Assembly (NCBI GenBank): GCA_002352375.1
Contig: DEIH01000035.1
Span: 1 to 5,677, forward strand
DNA: 5,677 nt
Source: Spirochaeta sp. UBA2779
GTDB lineage: Bacteria; Spirochaetota; Spirochaetia; DSM-2461
Direction: 5' to 3'
In this document: positions 1 to 5,677 of the stretch, one piece after another
How the letters are laid out: each line of letters begins with the position of its first letter
Position numbering within the stretch: position 1 is the first letter of the stretch
Translations under genes and position numbers: made by a program
Notes under the pieces: model-generated
Databases searched by the model: none
Told to the model about the DNA's origin: nothing
The model's input: only the letters and a program-made list of their open reading frames with translations

Positions 1-1
1 G

Positions 2-799
2 GTTTTACTTGCTTTAATTACAATTTCTTTCTCTTTTACAGAAGAATTGCGGGTGATGTCCTGGAATCTGATGGATATGGATCTTTTTGACGGTGAGGGG
101 TTTAACAGGGTACCCTGGCAGGCGGATGCTGAGAGGGTGATTGCCGATACCCTGAGGAGGGTGAATCCGGATGTTATTCTTATCGTTGAAGCCCCCTCTT
201 TTACCGAGCTTGAAGGCTTTGTAGAGAGGAACAATCTGAACTATCAGGTTGTCCATGTCCGTCAGCAGTCCGGACGGCGTAGTTATGCGGATTCCATGGC
301 ACTTCTAAGCCGGGTAAAGGTGGATGCGGTTTCCCTGGAAACACCCCCGGTTCCCGGAAGCATCCGGACTCCGGATACCGCGTATCTGGACTGGAGCTAC
401 CGGGGTTTGCTTGTAGCTGAATACGGGGAACTGACGGTAATCGGTGTTCATCTGAAAAGTCCCTGGGACGGCAAACAGCGCTCCTACGACATCCGGGATG
501 CTCAGGCCCGGGGGTTGCTGGATTACATCCGGGGGATAGATGGATCATTGCTTGTTCTCGGTGACTTCAACGATTCCCCGGGGCGGGATGAAAAGGAGAG
601 GGCTTATGGCATCCGGGACACCCTGGGTTTGATCGGCGGAATTCTTGAACGCTCGGTTGGAGACGAAGTCACCCAGAAAAAAGGTTTTAATCTGGACCAT
701 ATTTTTATCCGGGGAGGGCATGCCGGGGTACGTGAAACTGAGGAAACCGATTGGATAATAAGCGATCACCGGCCTGTGTGGACGGATGTAGAGTACTGA
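2..799 (+). CDS. Exported endonuclease/exonuclease/phosphatase (EEP) family protein, 5' partial
   Basis: This is a DNase I/exonuclease III-fold metal-dependent phosphodiesterase; the substrate (nucleic acid, phospholipid or other phosphoester) cannot be told from sequence. The family motifs appear in order: SWNLMD with the metal-site Asn at 65-67; a Glu in the LIVEAP strand (188-190); the catalytic-type His in VIGVHLKSP (449-451); LGDFND (Asp at 563-565); LDHIF; and the terminal SDHRPVW with its His at 767-769. All the core catalytic motifs therefore seem present. A TTG at 47 could be read as a start, but the frame stays open to the left edge and encodes a hydrophobic run, VLLALITISFSFTEE, directly before the domain. 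That looks like the end of a signal peptide, so the real start lies upstream of the window and the protein is probably exported. I see no lipobox Cys in the visible part. From the TTG codon to the stop is 250 residues, about the full EEP domain. It converges on the transporter gene 10 bases downstream. Family assignment is firm; specific function is unknown. Confidence 0.88.
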   Translation, partial: VLLALITISFSFTEELRVMSWNLMDMDLFDGEGFNRVPWQADAERVIADTLRRVNPDVILIVEAPSFTELEGFVERNNLNYQVVHVRQQSGRRSYADSMALLSRVKVDAVSLETPPVPGSIRTPDTAYLDWSYRGLLVAEYGELTVIGVHLKSPWDGKQRSYDIRDAQARGLLDYIRGIDGSLLVLGDFNDSPGRDEKERAYGIRDTLGLIGGILERSVGDEVTQKKGFNLDHIFIRGGHAGVRETEETDWIISDHRPVWTDVEY

Positions 800-809
800 A
801 CCCCGGATT

Positions 810-1637
810 CTAGCCTATGCCGATCAGGGCGATACCCGCTAATGCCAGAAGAAGTCCGGCTATGCGCAGAGAGCTGAGTTTTTCCTTGAACACGATACGC
901 TGAAGAATTACTGTGGGCGCCGGATACATGGCTGTAACAACCACGGCGGTTATCAGCATTCCCGAACGGAATGCCAGCAGATAGAAGATGTTGGCCAGCA
1001 TATCGAGAGTTCCGGCTAACAGGGTGGCCCGACGGCTGCCTTTATTGAGTACCAGAGGTTTACGCCGGAAGATTGTAGCCAGGAGCAGGGCCGGAACACT
1101 TGCTGAACGGGCGGCAACCAGAGGCCAGAGCCCCGAATGTTCCCCGGTTCTTGAGAGGAGAATGAAAAAACCGCTGAATCCGACACCTGCAATCAGTCCG
1201 AATCTCAGTGATTTTATCACTGCGCCTTTTTTATCACCACGTTCAAAGGAGAGCAGCAGTATGGCCGGCAGGGCGATGGCCACTCCGGTCCATGTGACAG
1301 GATCCGGTCTTTCTCCGGTGAGAACGCCGAAAAGAACGGGAAGTGCCGCCCCTGTGAGTGCGGCGGTGGGAGAGACGATTACCGCCCGGCCCTCGGCCAG
1401 CCCCTGATAGAGGAAACTTAAGCCCGCTGCTCCTGAGAGCCCTGCTGCGGCACCCCAGAGCCATGTCTGCAGAGACGGTAGCGGTCCGCTGATAAAAGGA
1501 ACCGCGATGAGGGCAATAAGTATTCCTACAGCTTGAGACCAGGCGGCAACGGCGGAAACCGGACTCTTCCGGGAAGCCAGTCCCCCGGAGAAATCGGCGA
1601 TGCCAAAGGACAATGCGGAAATTGCGGCGAATATCAT
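810..1637 (-). CDS. EamA/DMT superfamily transporter (ten predicted membrane helices)
   Basis: This is a 275-residue inner-membrane protein of the drug/metabolite transporter superfamily, in which many members export amino acids or other small metabolites; the substrate here is unknown. About ten hydrophobic segments are visible, near residues 1-15, 28-48, 57-78, 88-106, 114-130, 144-162, 169-188, 207-224, 227-246 and 257-274. They form two EamA repeats split by the charged stretch FERGDKKG (131-138). Typical family signs are GERPDPVTWTGVA before helix 5 and the end KEKLSSLRIAGLLLALAGIA. The reading frame is open to 1826, but those 63 extra residues are polar, overlap the start of the divergent aminotransferase and are not expected in this family. 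I therefore start at the ATG at 1635-1637, where helix 1 begins (MIFAAISALSFG). No clear Shine-Dalgarno sequence precedes it, so the start is likely but not certain. The gene is transcribed divergently from the aminotransferase, which hints at shared regulation and perhaps an amino acid or keto acid substrate (inference). Confidence 0.87.
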   Translation of the reverse strand: MIFAAISALSFGIADFSGGLASRKSPVSAVAAWSQAVGILIALIAVPFISGPLPSLQTWLWGAAAGLSGAAGLSFLYQGLAEGRAVIVSPTAALTGAALPVLFGVLTGERPDPVTWTGVAIALPAILLLSFERGDKKGAVIKSLRFGLIAGVGFSGFFILLSRTGEHSGLWPLVAARSASVPALLLATIFRRKPLVLNKGSRRATLLAGTLDMLANIFYLLAFRSGMLITAVVVTAMYPAPTVILQRIVFKEKLSSLRIAGLLLALAGIALIGIG

Positions 1638-1749
1638 ACACGGATTATTCAACTCGGAAGTGAATCTATTTGCAATAGCCGGAATAATATCAGTGAGCTT
1701 TTTTTCTGTATAGGAAATCAAGTGAAGTTCTGCTACATTGGTTTCTGTT
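1638..1749. promoter_or_regulatory. Divergent intergenic region with short inverted repeats
   Basis: These 112 bases separate the transporter and aminotransferase starts and should contain promoters for both. Three short inverted repeats are visible: CTATT-TGC-AATAG (1666-1678); ATTCA (1647-1651) facing TGAAT (1661-1665); and ATTATTC (1644-1650) facing GAATAAT (1682-1688), whose centre falls at the left edge of the first. They may be operator sites, but the DNA is AT-rich and such short repeats can occur by chance. A T-tract (1699-1705) is followed by TGTATA/TATAGG (1707-1714), a possible -10 for the aminotransferase, though I see no good -35 for it. For the transporter, TTGCAA followed after 18 bases by TGAATA on the minus strand is a weak candidate. 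I do not call exact promoters. Confidence 0.35.
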
Positions 1750-2940
1750 ATGCCCATATCAGATTCCATCAATGAAATGATGAAGAATTCCTCGTTCATC
1801 CGCAGGATGTTCGAAGAAGGAGCCAAGCTTAAAATACTTCACGGGGTGGATAAAGTCTGTGACTTTTCCATCGGTAATCCTGATATGATTCCACCCCAGG
1901 AGTTTCAGAGGGTGCTCATGGAAGAGGCGGGCCGGACCGAGCCCCGGATTCATGGCTATATGCCCAATGCCGGTTTCCCGCATGTCCGGGAGGCTGTTGC
2001 CGCATTTGCATCTGATGAGCAAAAGGTGGATTTGACAAGTCAGCATGTTCTGATGACCTGCGGCGCAGGGGGTGCTTTGAATGTGGCCCTTCGCGCCATC
2101 ACAAACCCCGGAGACGAAGTTCTGGCTTCAGCCCCCTGTTTTGTGGAATACGGGTTTTACTGCGGGAACTACGGGGCTTTGTTGAAGCTGGTTCCCTCCA
2201 CCGATAATTTCGATCTGGATCCCAAAGCCTTTGCCGAAGCTATCACTGAAAAAACAGCGGCGGTGATTATAAACTCACCTCACAATCCCACCGGCAGGGT
2301 ATACCCCGAAGAAACCCTGGCGGAGCTGGCTCAAGTTCTGGAAGCCGCCCGGAAAAGAACCGGCCGGCGCATCTATCTTATCAGCGACGAGCCCTACCGG
2401 AAAATCGTATACAACGGGCTGAAAGTACCGCCTGTAATGGCCTTATACCGCCACAGTCTGGTGGCTACCAGTTATTCAAAAGACCTCTCACTCCCCGGGG
2501 AACGCATCGGCTATCTGGCGGTGAACCCGGCGGCGGATGATTCTGAGAAACTGATTGGTGCATTAACCCTCTGTAATAGAATCCTGGGTTATGTGAATGC
2601 TCCGGGGCTGATGCAGCGTATCGTTGCCAGGCTCCAGGGTGCTTCAGTGGATGTGGGTATCTATCAGGCCAAGCGTGATAATCTGAAACGAATCTTTGAC
2701 GATGCGGGTTTTGAGTATGCCGAGCCCCAGGGAACTTTTTACTTCTGGCTAAAATCCCCGGTGGCGGATGAGAGGGAAGTTGTGGATGCTCTGAAAAAGG
2801 AGTTGATACTGACTGTTCCCGGCAGGGGATTTGCCGGCCCCGGGTGGTTCCGGGTTTCCTACTGCGTGGATGATGCGGTTATAAAGAGGTCGGCTGAAGG
2901 GTTCCGCAAAGTGAGGAAGCTCTTTGGAGAATACTGCTGA
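1750..2940 (+). CDS. PLP-dependent class I/II aminotransferase
   Basis: This is a 396-residue cytosolic fold-type I aminotransferase that would move an amino group between an amino acid and a 2-oxo acid; its substrates cannot be fixed from sequence. The hallmarks are all present: CGAGGAL (104-110) at the cofactor phosphate site; SPHNPTGRVYP with Asn179; ISDEPYRKIVY with Asp213, which pairs with the pyridine nitrogen, and Tyr216; SYSKDLSLPGERIGY with Lys244 as the Schiff-base lysine and Arg252 binding phosphate; and WFRVSYC with Arg368 as the expected carboxylate-binding arginine. The length is normal. The frame also offers a TTG at 1738. I prefer the ATG at 1750 because MPISDSINEMMKNSSFIRRM resembles the usual N-terminus of this group, where an SxxIRxMFEEG motif follows a short leader. 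No convincing Shine-Dalgarno sequence precedes either start. It is divergent from the transporter and convergent with the TetR gene, so it is probably monocistronic. An aromatic, branched-chain or aspartate/alanine-type substrate is possible; the nearby aryl-CoA ligase makes an aromatic one attractive but unproven. Confidence 0.92.
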   Translation: MPISDSINEMMKNSSFIRRMFEEGAKLKILHGVDKVCDFSIGNPDMIPPQEFQRVLMEEAGRTEPRIHGYMPNAGFPHVREAVAAFASDEQKVDLTSQHVLMTCGAGGALNVALRAITNPGDEVLASAPCFVEYGFYCGNYGALLKLVPSTDNFDLDPKAFAEAITEKTAAVIINSPHNPTGRVYPEETLAELAQVLEAARKRTGRRIYLISDEPYRKIVYNGLKVPPVMALYRHSLVATSYSKDLSLPGERIGYLAVNPAADDSEKLIGALTLCNRILGYVNAPGLMQRIVARLQGASVDVGIYQAKRDNLKRIFDDAGFEYAEPQGTFYFWLKSPVADEREVVDALKKELILTVPGRGFAGPGWFRVSYCVDDAVIKRSAEGFRKVRKLFGEYC

Positions 2941-2951
2941 CTGAAATCAGC
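2936..2951 (+). terminator. Weak candidate hairpin after the aminotransferase
   Basis: GCTGA (2936-2940) can pair with TCAGC (2947-2951) around a six-base loop, and CCTCTTTA follows. The stem starts within the last codons of the aminotransferase and fills most of the 16-base convergent gap. Five base pairs and a poor T-tract make this weak as an intrinsic terminator. On the minus strand the hairpin is not followed by a T-run, so it would not serve the TetR operon. Confidence 0.25.
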
Positions 2952-2956
2952 CCTCT

Positions 2957-3580
2957 TTATCTGTATATTCCGTTTTTCAAAATCGCCAGATAGAAATCCC
3001 AGTTATTTCTGTAGTCTTCTTTAATTCTTTCGGGGTCGCGTTCGGTCTTTATCTCAAGAAGGAAGTCCATTCGGGTTTTAAGCAGCATCCACATAGCCAG
3101 TTCCAGGATCTGTTCTTTGGGATGGTTCAGAGTGTTGACTTCGACGTCACCGAAGAGTTCCAGGAAGTGCCTGCGGAAAGTTTCGCGGCTTTTTTCCTCG
3201 ATATCTTCATTACTCAAGTTGGCGATGCGGACTATCAGAGAGACAAAATGAGGATGATCTAAATAGAAATCTATGGCAATATCCGCGATGAGTTTAAGAC
3301 GGTTCAGAAGATCCGGGGGAAGTTCTTTTCCTTCATCAGCTATCCTGATTTTCAGGTAGTCGTAGAGATGGGTGTAGGTGTATTCAACAGTGTAGAGAAA
3401 TAGCTCCTCTTTGGATGAGATGTATTCATAAAGGCCGCCTTTGGAAATTCCCGCTTTTTTGATAATTCTGTCAGTGGAACTCCCATCATATCCATGTTCC
3501 CCGAATTCATAAATACAGGCTTGGAGAATTCGCTGTTTTTTTTCAATCGGCAGGTTCTCAAAGGTTTTTTTCATCAACAT
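2957..3580 (-). CDS. TetR/AcrR family transcriptional regulator
   Basis: This is a 207-residue DNA-binding regulator, expected to act as a dimer and, like most of its family, to repress until a ligand binds. The N-terminal domain is clear: helix 1 with KKQRILQACIYEFGEHGYDG (14-33), then the helix-turn-helix STDRIIKKAGISKGGLYEYI (35-54) and SKEELF (56-61). The C-terminal ligand domain (about 65-207) is all-helical and diverse, as usual, with the ending WDFYLAILKNGIYR. The ATG at 3578-3580 lies 3 bases after the ligase stop codon, so it is the last gene of the livGF-ligase operon and probably controls it, with the ligand being the imported acid or its CoA ester (inference; PaaR-type regulators give precedent for aryl-CoA sensing). 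A GAAAG six bases upstream may be its ribosome binding site; the ATG two codons later (3572-3574) is an alternative. A7 and A8 runs lie in the first 45 bases. Confidence 0.92.
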   Translation of the reverse strand: MLMKKTFENLPIEKKQRILQACIYEFGEHGYDGSSTDRIIKKAGISKGGLYEYISSKEELFLYTVEYTYTHLYDYLKIRIADEGKELPPDLLNRLKLIADIAIDFYLDHPHFVSLIVRIANLSNEDIEEKSRETFRRHFLELFGDVEVNTLNHPKEQILELAMWMLLKTRMDFLLEIKTERDPERIKEDYRNNWDFYLAILKNGIYR

Positions 3581-3583
3581 TAT

Positions 3584-4885
3584 TTACTTTCGATTATCCT
3601 GAACCCGTTTTATTTTCTCTCCTGTCGAGCGCTTGAGGCTTTTTGGTTCAGCCAGGGTGATTTTTGCGTGGATGCCGAGTTGGGATGTTAACAATTGGGC
3701 GATTTTCTCCTGGAAAACCTGTACTTTCCGGATTTCATCAAAGGGGAGAAAGTTTGGAGTAACTTCCACCTTGAGTTCAATTACATCCACTCCCTCTTCC
3801 CTGGAAAGGACAATCTGAAAGTGAGGTTCTATACCCTCGATTTCAAAAAGGATTTCTTCGATGTTCGATGGGAATATATTCCTGCCGTCTACGATAATCA
3901 TGTCGTCTGTGCGTCCGGAGATTCTACTGATTCTGGCAGTAGTCCGACCGCAGGCGCAGTCTCCTTCAACTATGGAGGAGATATCACCGGTTCTGTACCT
4001 GATTAGGGGGAAACCTTCTTTTGTCAGGGTGGTGAATACCAGTTCTCCCTGCTCTCCCGAGGGAACTTCCTCAAGAGTTTCAGGATTGATAATTTCCAGG
4101 ATAAAGTGATCCTCATTAACATGCAGACCGGAATGCTGCTCACATTCGAAGGCCACTCCCGGGCCGATAATTTCCGTGAGACCGTAATTGTCAAAGGTTT
4201 CAATCTTCAGGCGGGATTCGATTTCTTTCCTGAGATTTTCACTCCATGGCTCCGAGCCGAAGAGGCCGGTGGAGAGGTTCAGTTCCTGGGTATCACGCCC
4301 CATTTCCTCCATCAGAGAGGCCACATGCAGGGCGTAACCCGGGGGGGAAACCAGGGTTGTGGTACGGTAATCCTTCATCACCTGTATCTGCTTCATCACA
4401 TCATCCCCGGAGTAGGGGATAACCGAAGCTCCGATTTTCTCTGCTCCGTAATGGAAACCGAAGCCTCCGGTGGACAGACTGTAGTCGAAGGCAATCTGAA
4501 CAAAATCATGGCTGGTAACACCAGCGGCGCTCAGGATTCTGGCCACCAGTGAAGACCAGGTTTTCAAATCGTTCTTTGTGTATCCCACGACTATGGGCTT
4601 TCCCGTTGTTCCCGAAGTGGAGTGGATTCTAACGATATCCCGCAGGGGTACGGCAAAGGCCTCATAGGGGTAACTTTGTCTTAAATCGTTTTTAGTTGTA
4701 AAGGGAAGCTTCTTCAGGTCGTCCAAAGATTTTATTGAATCAATCTGGATTCCCTCCTTGTCATACAGAGCTTTGTAAAAAGAGACATTTCTATACACCC
4801 GGTGAAGAGTAGCCTGAAGTCGTTCTATCTGCAGCTGTTCAAGGTCCTGTTTCTCCATGGATTCATATTCCATGTTGTAAATCAT
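3584..4885 (-). CDS. paaK: Phenylacetate-CoA ligase (PaaK) family adenylate-forming enzyme
   Basis: This 433-residue cytosolic enzyme would join an aryl or related carboxylic acid to CoA in two steps, through an acyl-adenylate, at the cost of ATP to AMP. The length and layout match PaaK. The N-terminus MEKQDLEQLQIERLQ (10-24) with VYRNVSFYK is family-typical. The ATP-binding loop is STSGTTGKP (89-97). YGLTE (234-238) and RYRTGD (296-301) are adenylation-domain motifs. The hinge is GRTDDMIIVDGRNIFP (324-339), and the small C-terminal domain (about 340-433) ends STGEKIKRVQDNRK, where Lys424 or Lys426 is the candidate catalytic lysine. CACGR (310-314), together with Cys248 and His255, might form a metal site (inference). 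The substrate could be phenylacetate, an indole or hydroxyphenyl acetate, or another acid; the symbol marks the family, not a proven substrate. The start overlaps the livF stop by four bases (ATGA) behind a strong ribosome binding site, and tetR follows 3 bases after the stop. Confidence 0.92.
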   Translation of the reverse strand: MIYNMEYESMEKQDLEQLQIERLQATLHRVYRNVSFYKALYDKEGIQIDSIKSLDDLKKLPFTTKNDLRQSYPYEAFAVPLRDIVRIHSTSGTTGKPIVVGYTKNDLKTWSSLVARILSAAGVTSHDFVQIAFDYSLSTGGFGFHYGAEKIGASVIPYSGDDVMKQIQVMKDYRTTTLVSPPGYALHVASLMEEMGRDTQELNLSTGLFGSEPWSENLRKEIESRLKIETFDNYGLTEIIGPGVAFECEQHSGLHVNEDHFILEIINPETLEEVPSGEQGELVFTTLTKEGFPLIRYRTGDISSIVEGDCACGRTTARISRISGRTDDMIIVDGRNIFPSNIEEILFEIEGIEPHFQIVLSREEGVDVIELKVEVTPNFLPFDEIRKVQVFQEKIAQLLTSQLGIHAKITLAEPKSLKRSTGEKIKRVQDNRK

Positions 4886-5631
4886 TCTCCGCCTCCCATG
4901 TCGGTAAATTCCTTGTAATCTTTTCCCAGGTATGCCCGTCTGACATCGTTGTTATCAAGCAGTTCTTCCGCACTGCCTTCAAGAACCAGGTTTCCGGTTT
5001 CCATCACATAGCCTCTGTCGGCTATTTCAAGTACCGCTTTTGCATTCTGTTCCACAATAAGAACTGTTTTCCCCTGATTCCGGAGGGTTTCCACCACTTT
5101 GAATATGTCTTTGACAATCAGAGGGGCCAGTCCCATGGAAGGTTCATCCATCATTATCAGAACCGGGTTTGACATCAAACCTCTTCCGATGGCCACCATC
5201 TGCTGCTCTCCTCCCGATAGGGTTCCCGCCAGCTGAGACTGCCGATCGTTAAGTATGGGGAACATTTTGTAGATTTGTTCCAGATTCATGTTTGCATCGT
5301 TACTTTTTTTATGTCCGAAGAGGGTATAGGCCCCCAGAATGAGGTTTTCCTTAACTGTCATTGTGGGAAACAGCTGTCTACCTTCGGGAACCAGGACGCA
5401 GCCCTCTTTAACAATTCGATCCGGAGGGGCCAGGGTAACATCCTTACCCTGAAGTAGAATCTCACCTGAAGAGGGTGTGATGAGCGAGGCGATAGTATTC
5501 AGCAGGGTTGATTTTCCGGCACCGTTTGCACCGATAATGGTTACAATTTCACCGTGATTAACGTGAAGACTGATTCCTTTGAGCACTTTCAGCTTTTCGT
5601 AGCCTGCTTCCAGGTTTCGTATCCTAATCAT
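4882..5631 (-). CDS. livF: Branched-chain amino acid-type ABC transporter ATP-binding protein LivF
   Basis: This is a 249-residue ATPase subunit of a Liv-type (HAAT family) importer. It works at the inner face of the membrane with LivG, the permeases LivH and LivM, and a periplasmic binding protein. Visible motifs are Walker A GANGAGKST (34-42), VPEGRQLFPTMTVKENL (81-97), which is the typical LivF form of this region, the signature LSGGEQQ (138-144), Walker B LIMMDEPSMGL (158-168), and LIVEQN (191-196). LivF proteins carry Gln in that last switch position where LivG has His, so this is LivF rather than LivG. The frame also has a GTG at 5640. I choose the ATG at 5629-5631 because MIRIRNLEAGYEKLKVLKGI matches the usual N-terminus and GGGTGG lies five bases upstream. 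This start overlaps the livG stop by eight bases. Liv systems carry branched-chain amino acids, but relatives carry aromatic acids, urea or amides; with a PaaK-type ligase next door an aromatic acid is plausible (inference). Confidence 0.94.
   Translation of the reverse strand: MIRIRNLEAGYEKLKVLKGISLHVNHGEIVTIIGANGAGKSTLLNTIASLITPSSGEILLQGKDVTLAPPDRIVKEGCVLVPEGRQLFPTMTVKENLILGAYTLFGHKKSNDANMNLEQIYKMFPILNDRQSQLAGTLSGGEQQMVAIGRGLMSNPVLIMMDEPSMGLAPLIVKDIFKVVETLRNQGKTVLIVEQNAKAVLEIADRGYVMETGNLVLEGSAEELLDNNDVRRAYLGKDYKEFTDMGGGE
4892..4896 (-). promoter_or_regulatory. Ribosome binding site of the ligase gene inside livF
   Basis: The minus strand reads GGAGG here, six bases before the ligase ATG (4883-4885). 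It sits within the codons of the Gly-Gly-Gly tail of LivF, just before its stop codon. This supports the ATG at 4885 as the ligase start and suggests translational coupling with livF. Confidence 0.75.
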
Positions 5632-5677
5632 CCTCACCACCCAGATATATCTTAATCACTTCCCTGTCATTCTGCAC
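5624..5677 (-). CDS. livG: Branched-chain amino acid-type ABC transporter ATP-binding protein LivG, 3' end only
   Basis: Only the last 17 codons and the TAG stop (5624-5626) are in the window. They read VQNDREVIKIYLGGEDD, which closely matches the conserved C-terminal tail of LivG proteins (the form xxNDPxVIxAYLGxxD). The stop overlaps the livF ATG by eight bases (ATGATTAG), the usual gene order and a sign of translational coupling. The rest of the gene, with the ATPase motifs, continues beyond the right edge. The identification rests on the tail motif plus the position upstream of livF. Confidence 0.83.
   Translation of the reverse strand: MQNDREVIKIYLGGEDD

Noticed and set aside
310..365. 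GC-rich short repeated words (CCGG/CCCGG and similar) in the EEP gene
   Set aside because: They are codon-level repeats of Gly, Pro and Arg codons within a conserved coding frame, with no regular spacing to suggest a repeat array.
201..548. Open frame of 115 codons on the minus strand
   Set aside because: It is antisense to the EEP gene and rich in Pro, Gly, Ser and Arg, with no family resemblance.
988..1407. Open frame of 139 codons on the plus strand
   Set aside because: It lies wholly antisense to the EamA transporter, is rich in Arg, Ser and Pro as expected of a shadow frame, and shows no domain.
1243..1641. Open frame of 132 codons on the minus strand
   Set aside because: It is a shifted frame within the transporter gene, with Arg/Gly/His-rich low-complexity content and no recognisable motif; the overlapping frame has the clear membrane protein.
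1699..1714. T-tract followed by TATAGG as an intrinsic terminator or firm promoter
   Set aside because: No stable hairpin precedes the T-tract, and no good -35 box sits at the right distance, so it is noted only within the intergenic region.
1638..1826. 63-codon N-terminal extension of the transporter frame
   Set aside because: It is polar, overlaps the start of the divergent aminotransferase, and family members begin directly with helix 1, so I place the start at 1637.
4106..4552. Open frame of 148 codons on the plus strand
   Set aside because: It is antisense to the ligase gene, whose adenylation motifs are intact through this stretch. No domain or ribosome binding site supports it.

Overview
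The window looks like ordinary chromosomal DNA from a bacterium of moderate GC content. The genes are tightly packed, some with coupled starts, and one has a strong GGAGG ribosome binding site. The mix of genes (a LivG/LivF-type ABC importer fused in one operon with a phenylacetate-CoA ligase-type enzyme and a TetR regulator, plus a MocR-unrelated class I/II aminotransferase) would suit an anaerobe or fermenter. A spirochaete or a deltaproteobacterium-like organism is my guess, made from protein flavour only and held weakly. I see no RNA genes, insertion sequences, CRISPR arrays or prophage genes.

Layout. Positions 2-799 (+) hold the 3' part of a gene for an exported endonuclease/exonuclease/phosphatase (EEP) family protein; its start is off the left edge. 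It meets head-on, 10 bases apart, a ten-helix EamA/DMT-type transporter at 810-1637 (-). A 112-base divergent intergenic region (1638-1749) with several short inverted repeats separates the transporter from a PLP-dependent aminotransferase at 1750-2940 (+). The aminotransferase converges, across 16 bases, on a minus-strand operon that runs in from the right edge: livG (only its last 17 codons are visible), livF, a PaaK-type aryl-CoA ligase, and a TetR regulator.

How they may work together. The four minus-strand genes overlap or nearly touch (8-base overlap, 4-base ATGA overlap, 3-base gap), so they form one transcription and translation unit. The simplest reading is that the Liv-type importer brings in an organic acid, probably aromatic or branched-chain, that the ligase activates it to a CoA thioester, and that the TetR protein senses the acid or its CoA ester. 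The aminotransferase and the divergent transporter may form a second small module (amino acid conversion and export). A link between the two modules is conceivable, because aryl-pyruvate and aryl-acetate chemistry joins transaminases to PaaK-type ligases, but the sequence does not prove it. I did not find a clearly undescribed biological system here.
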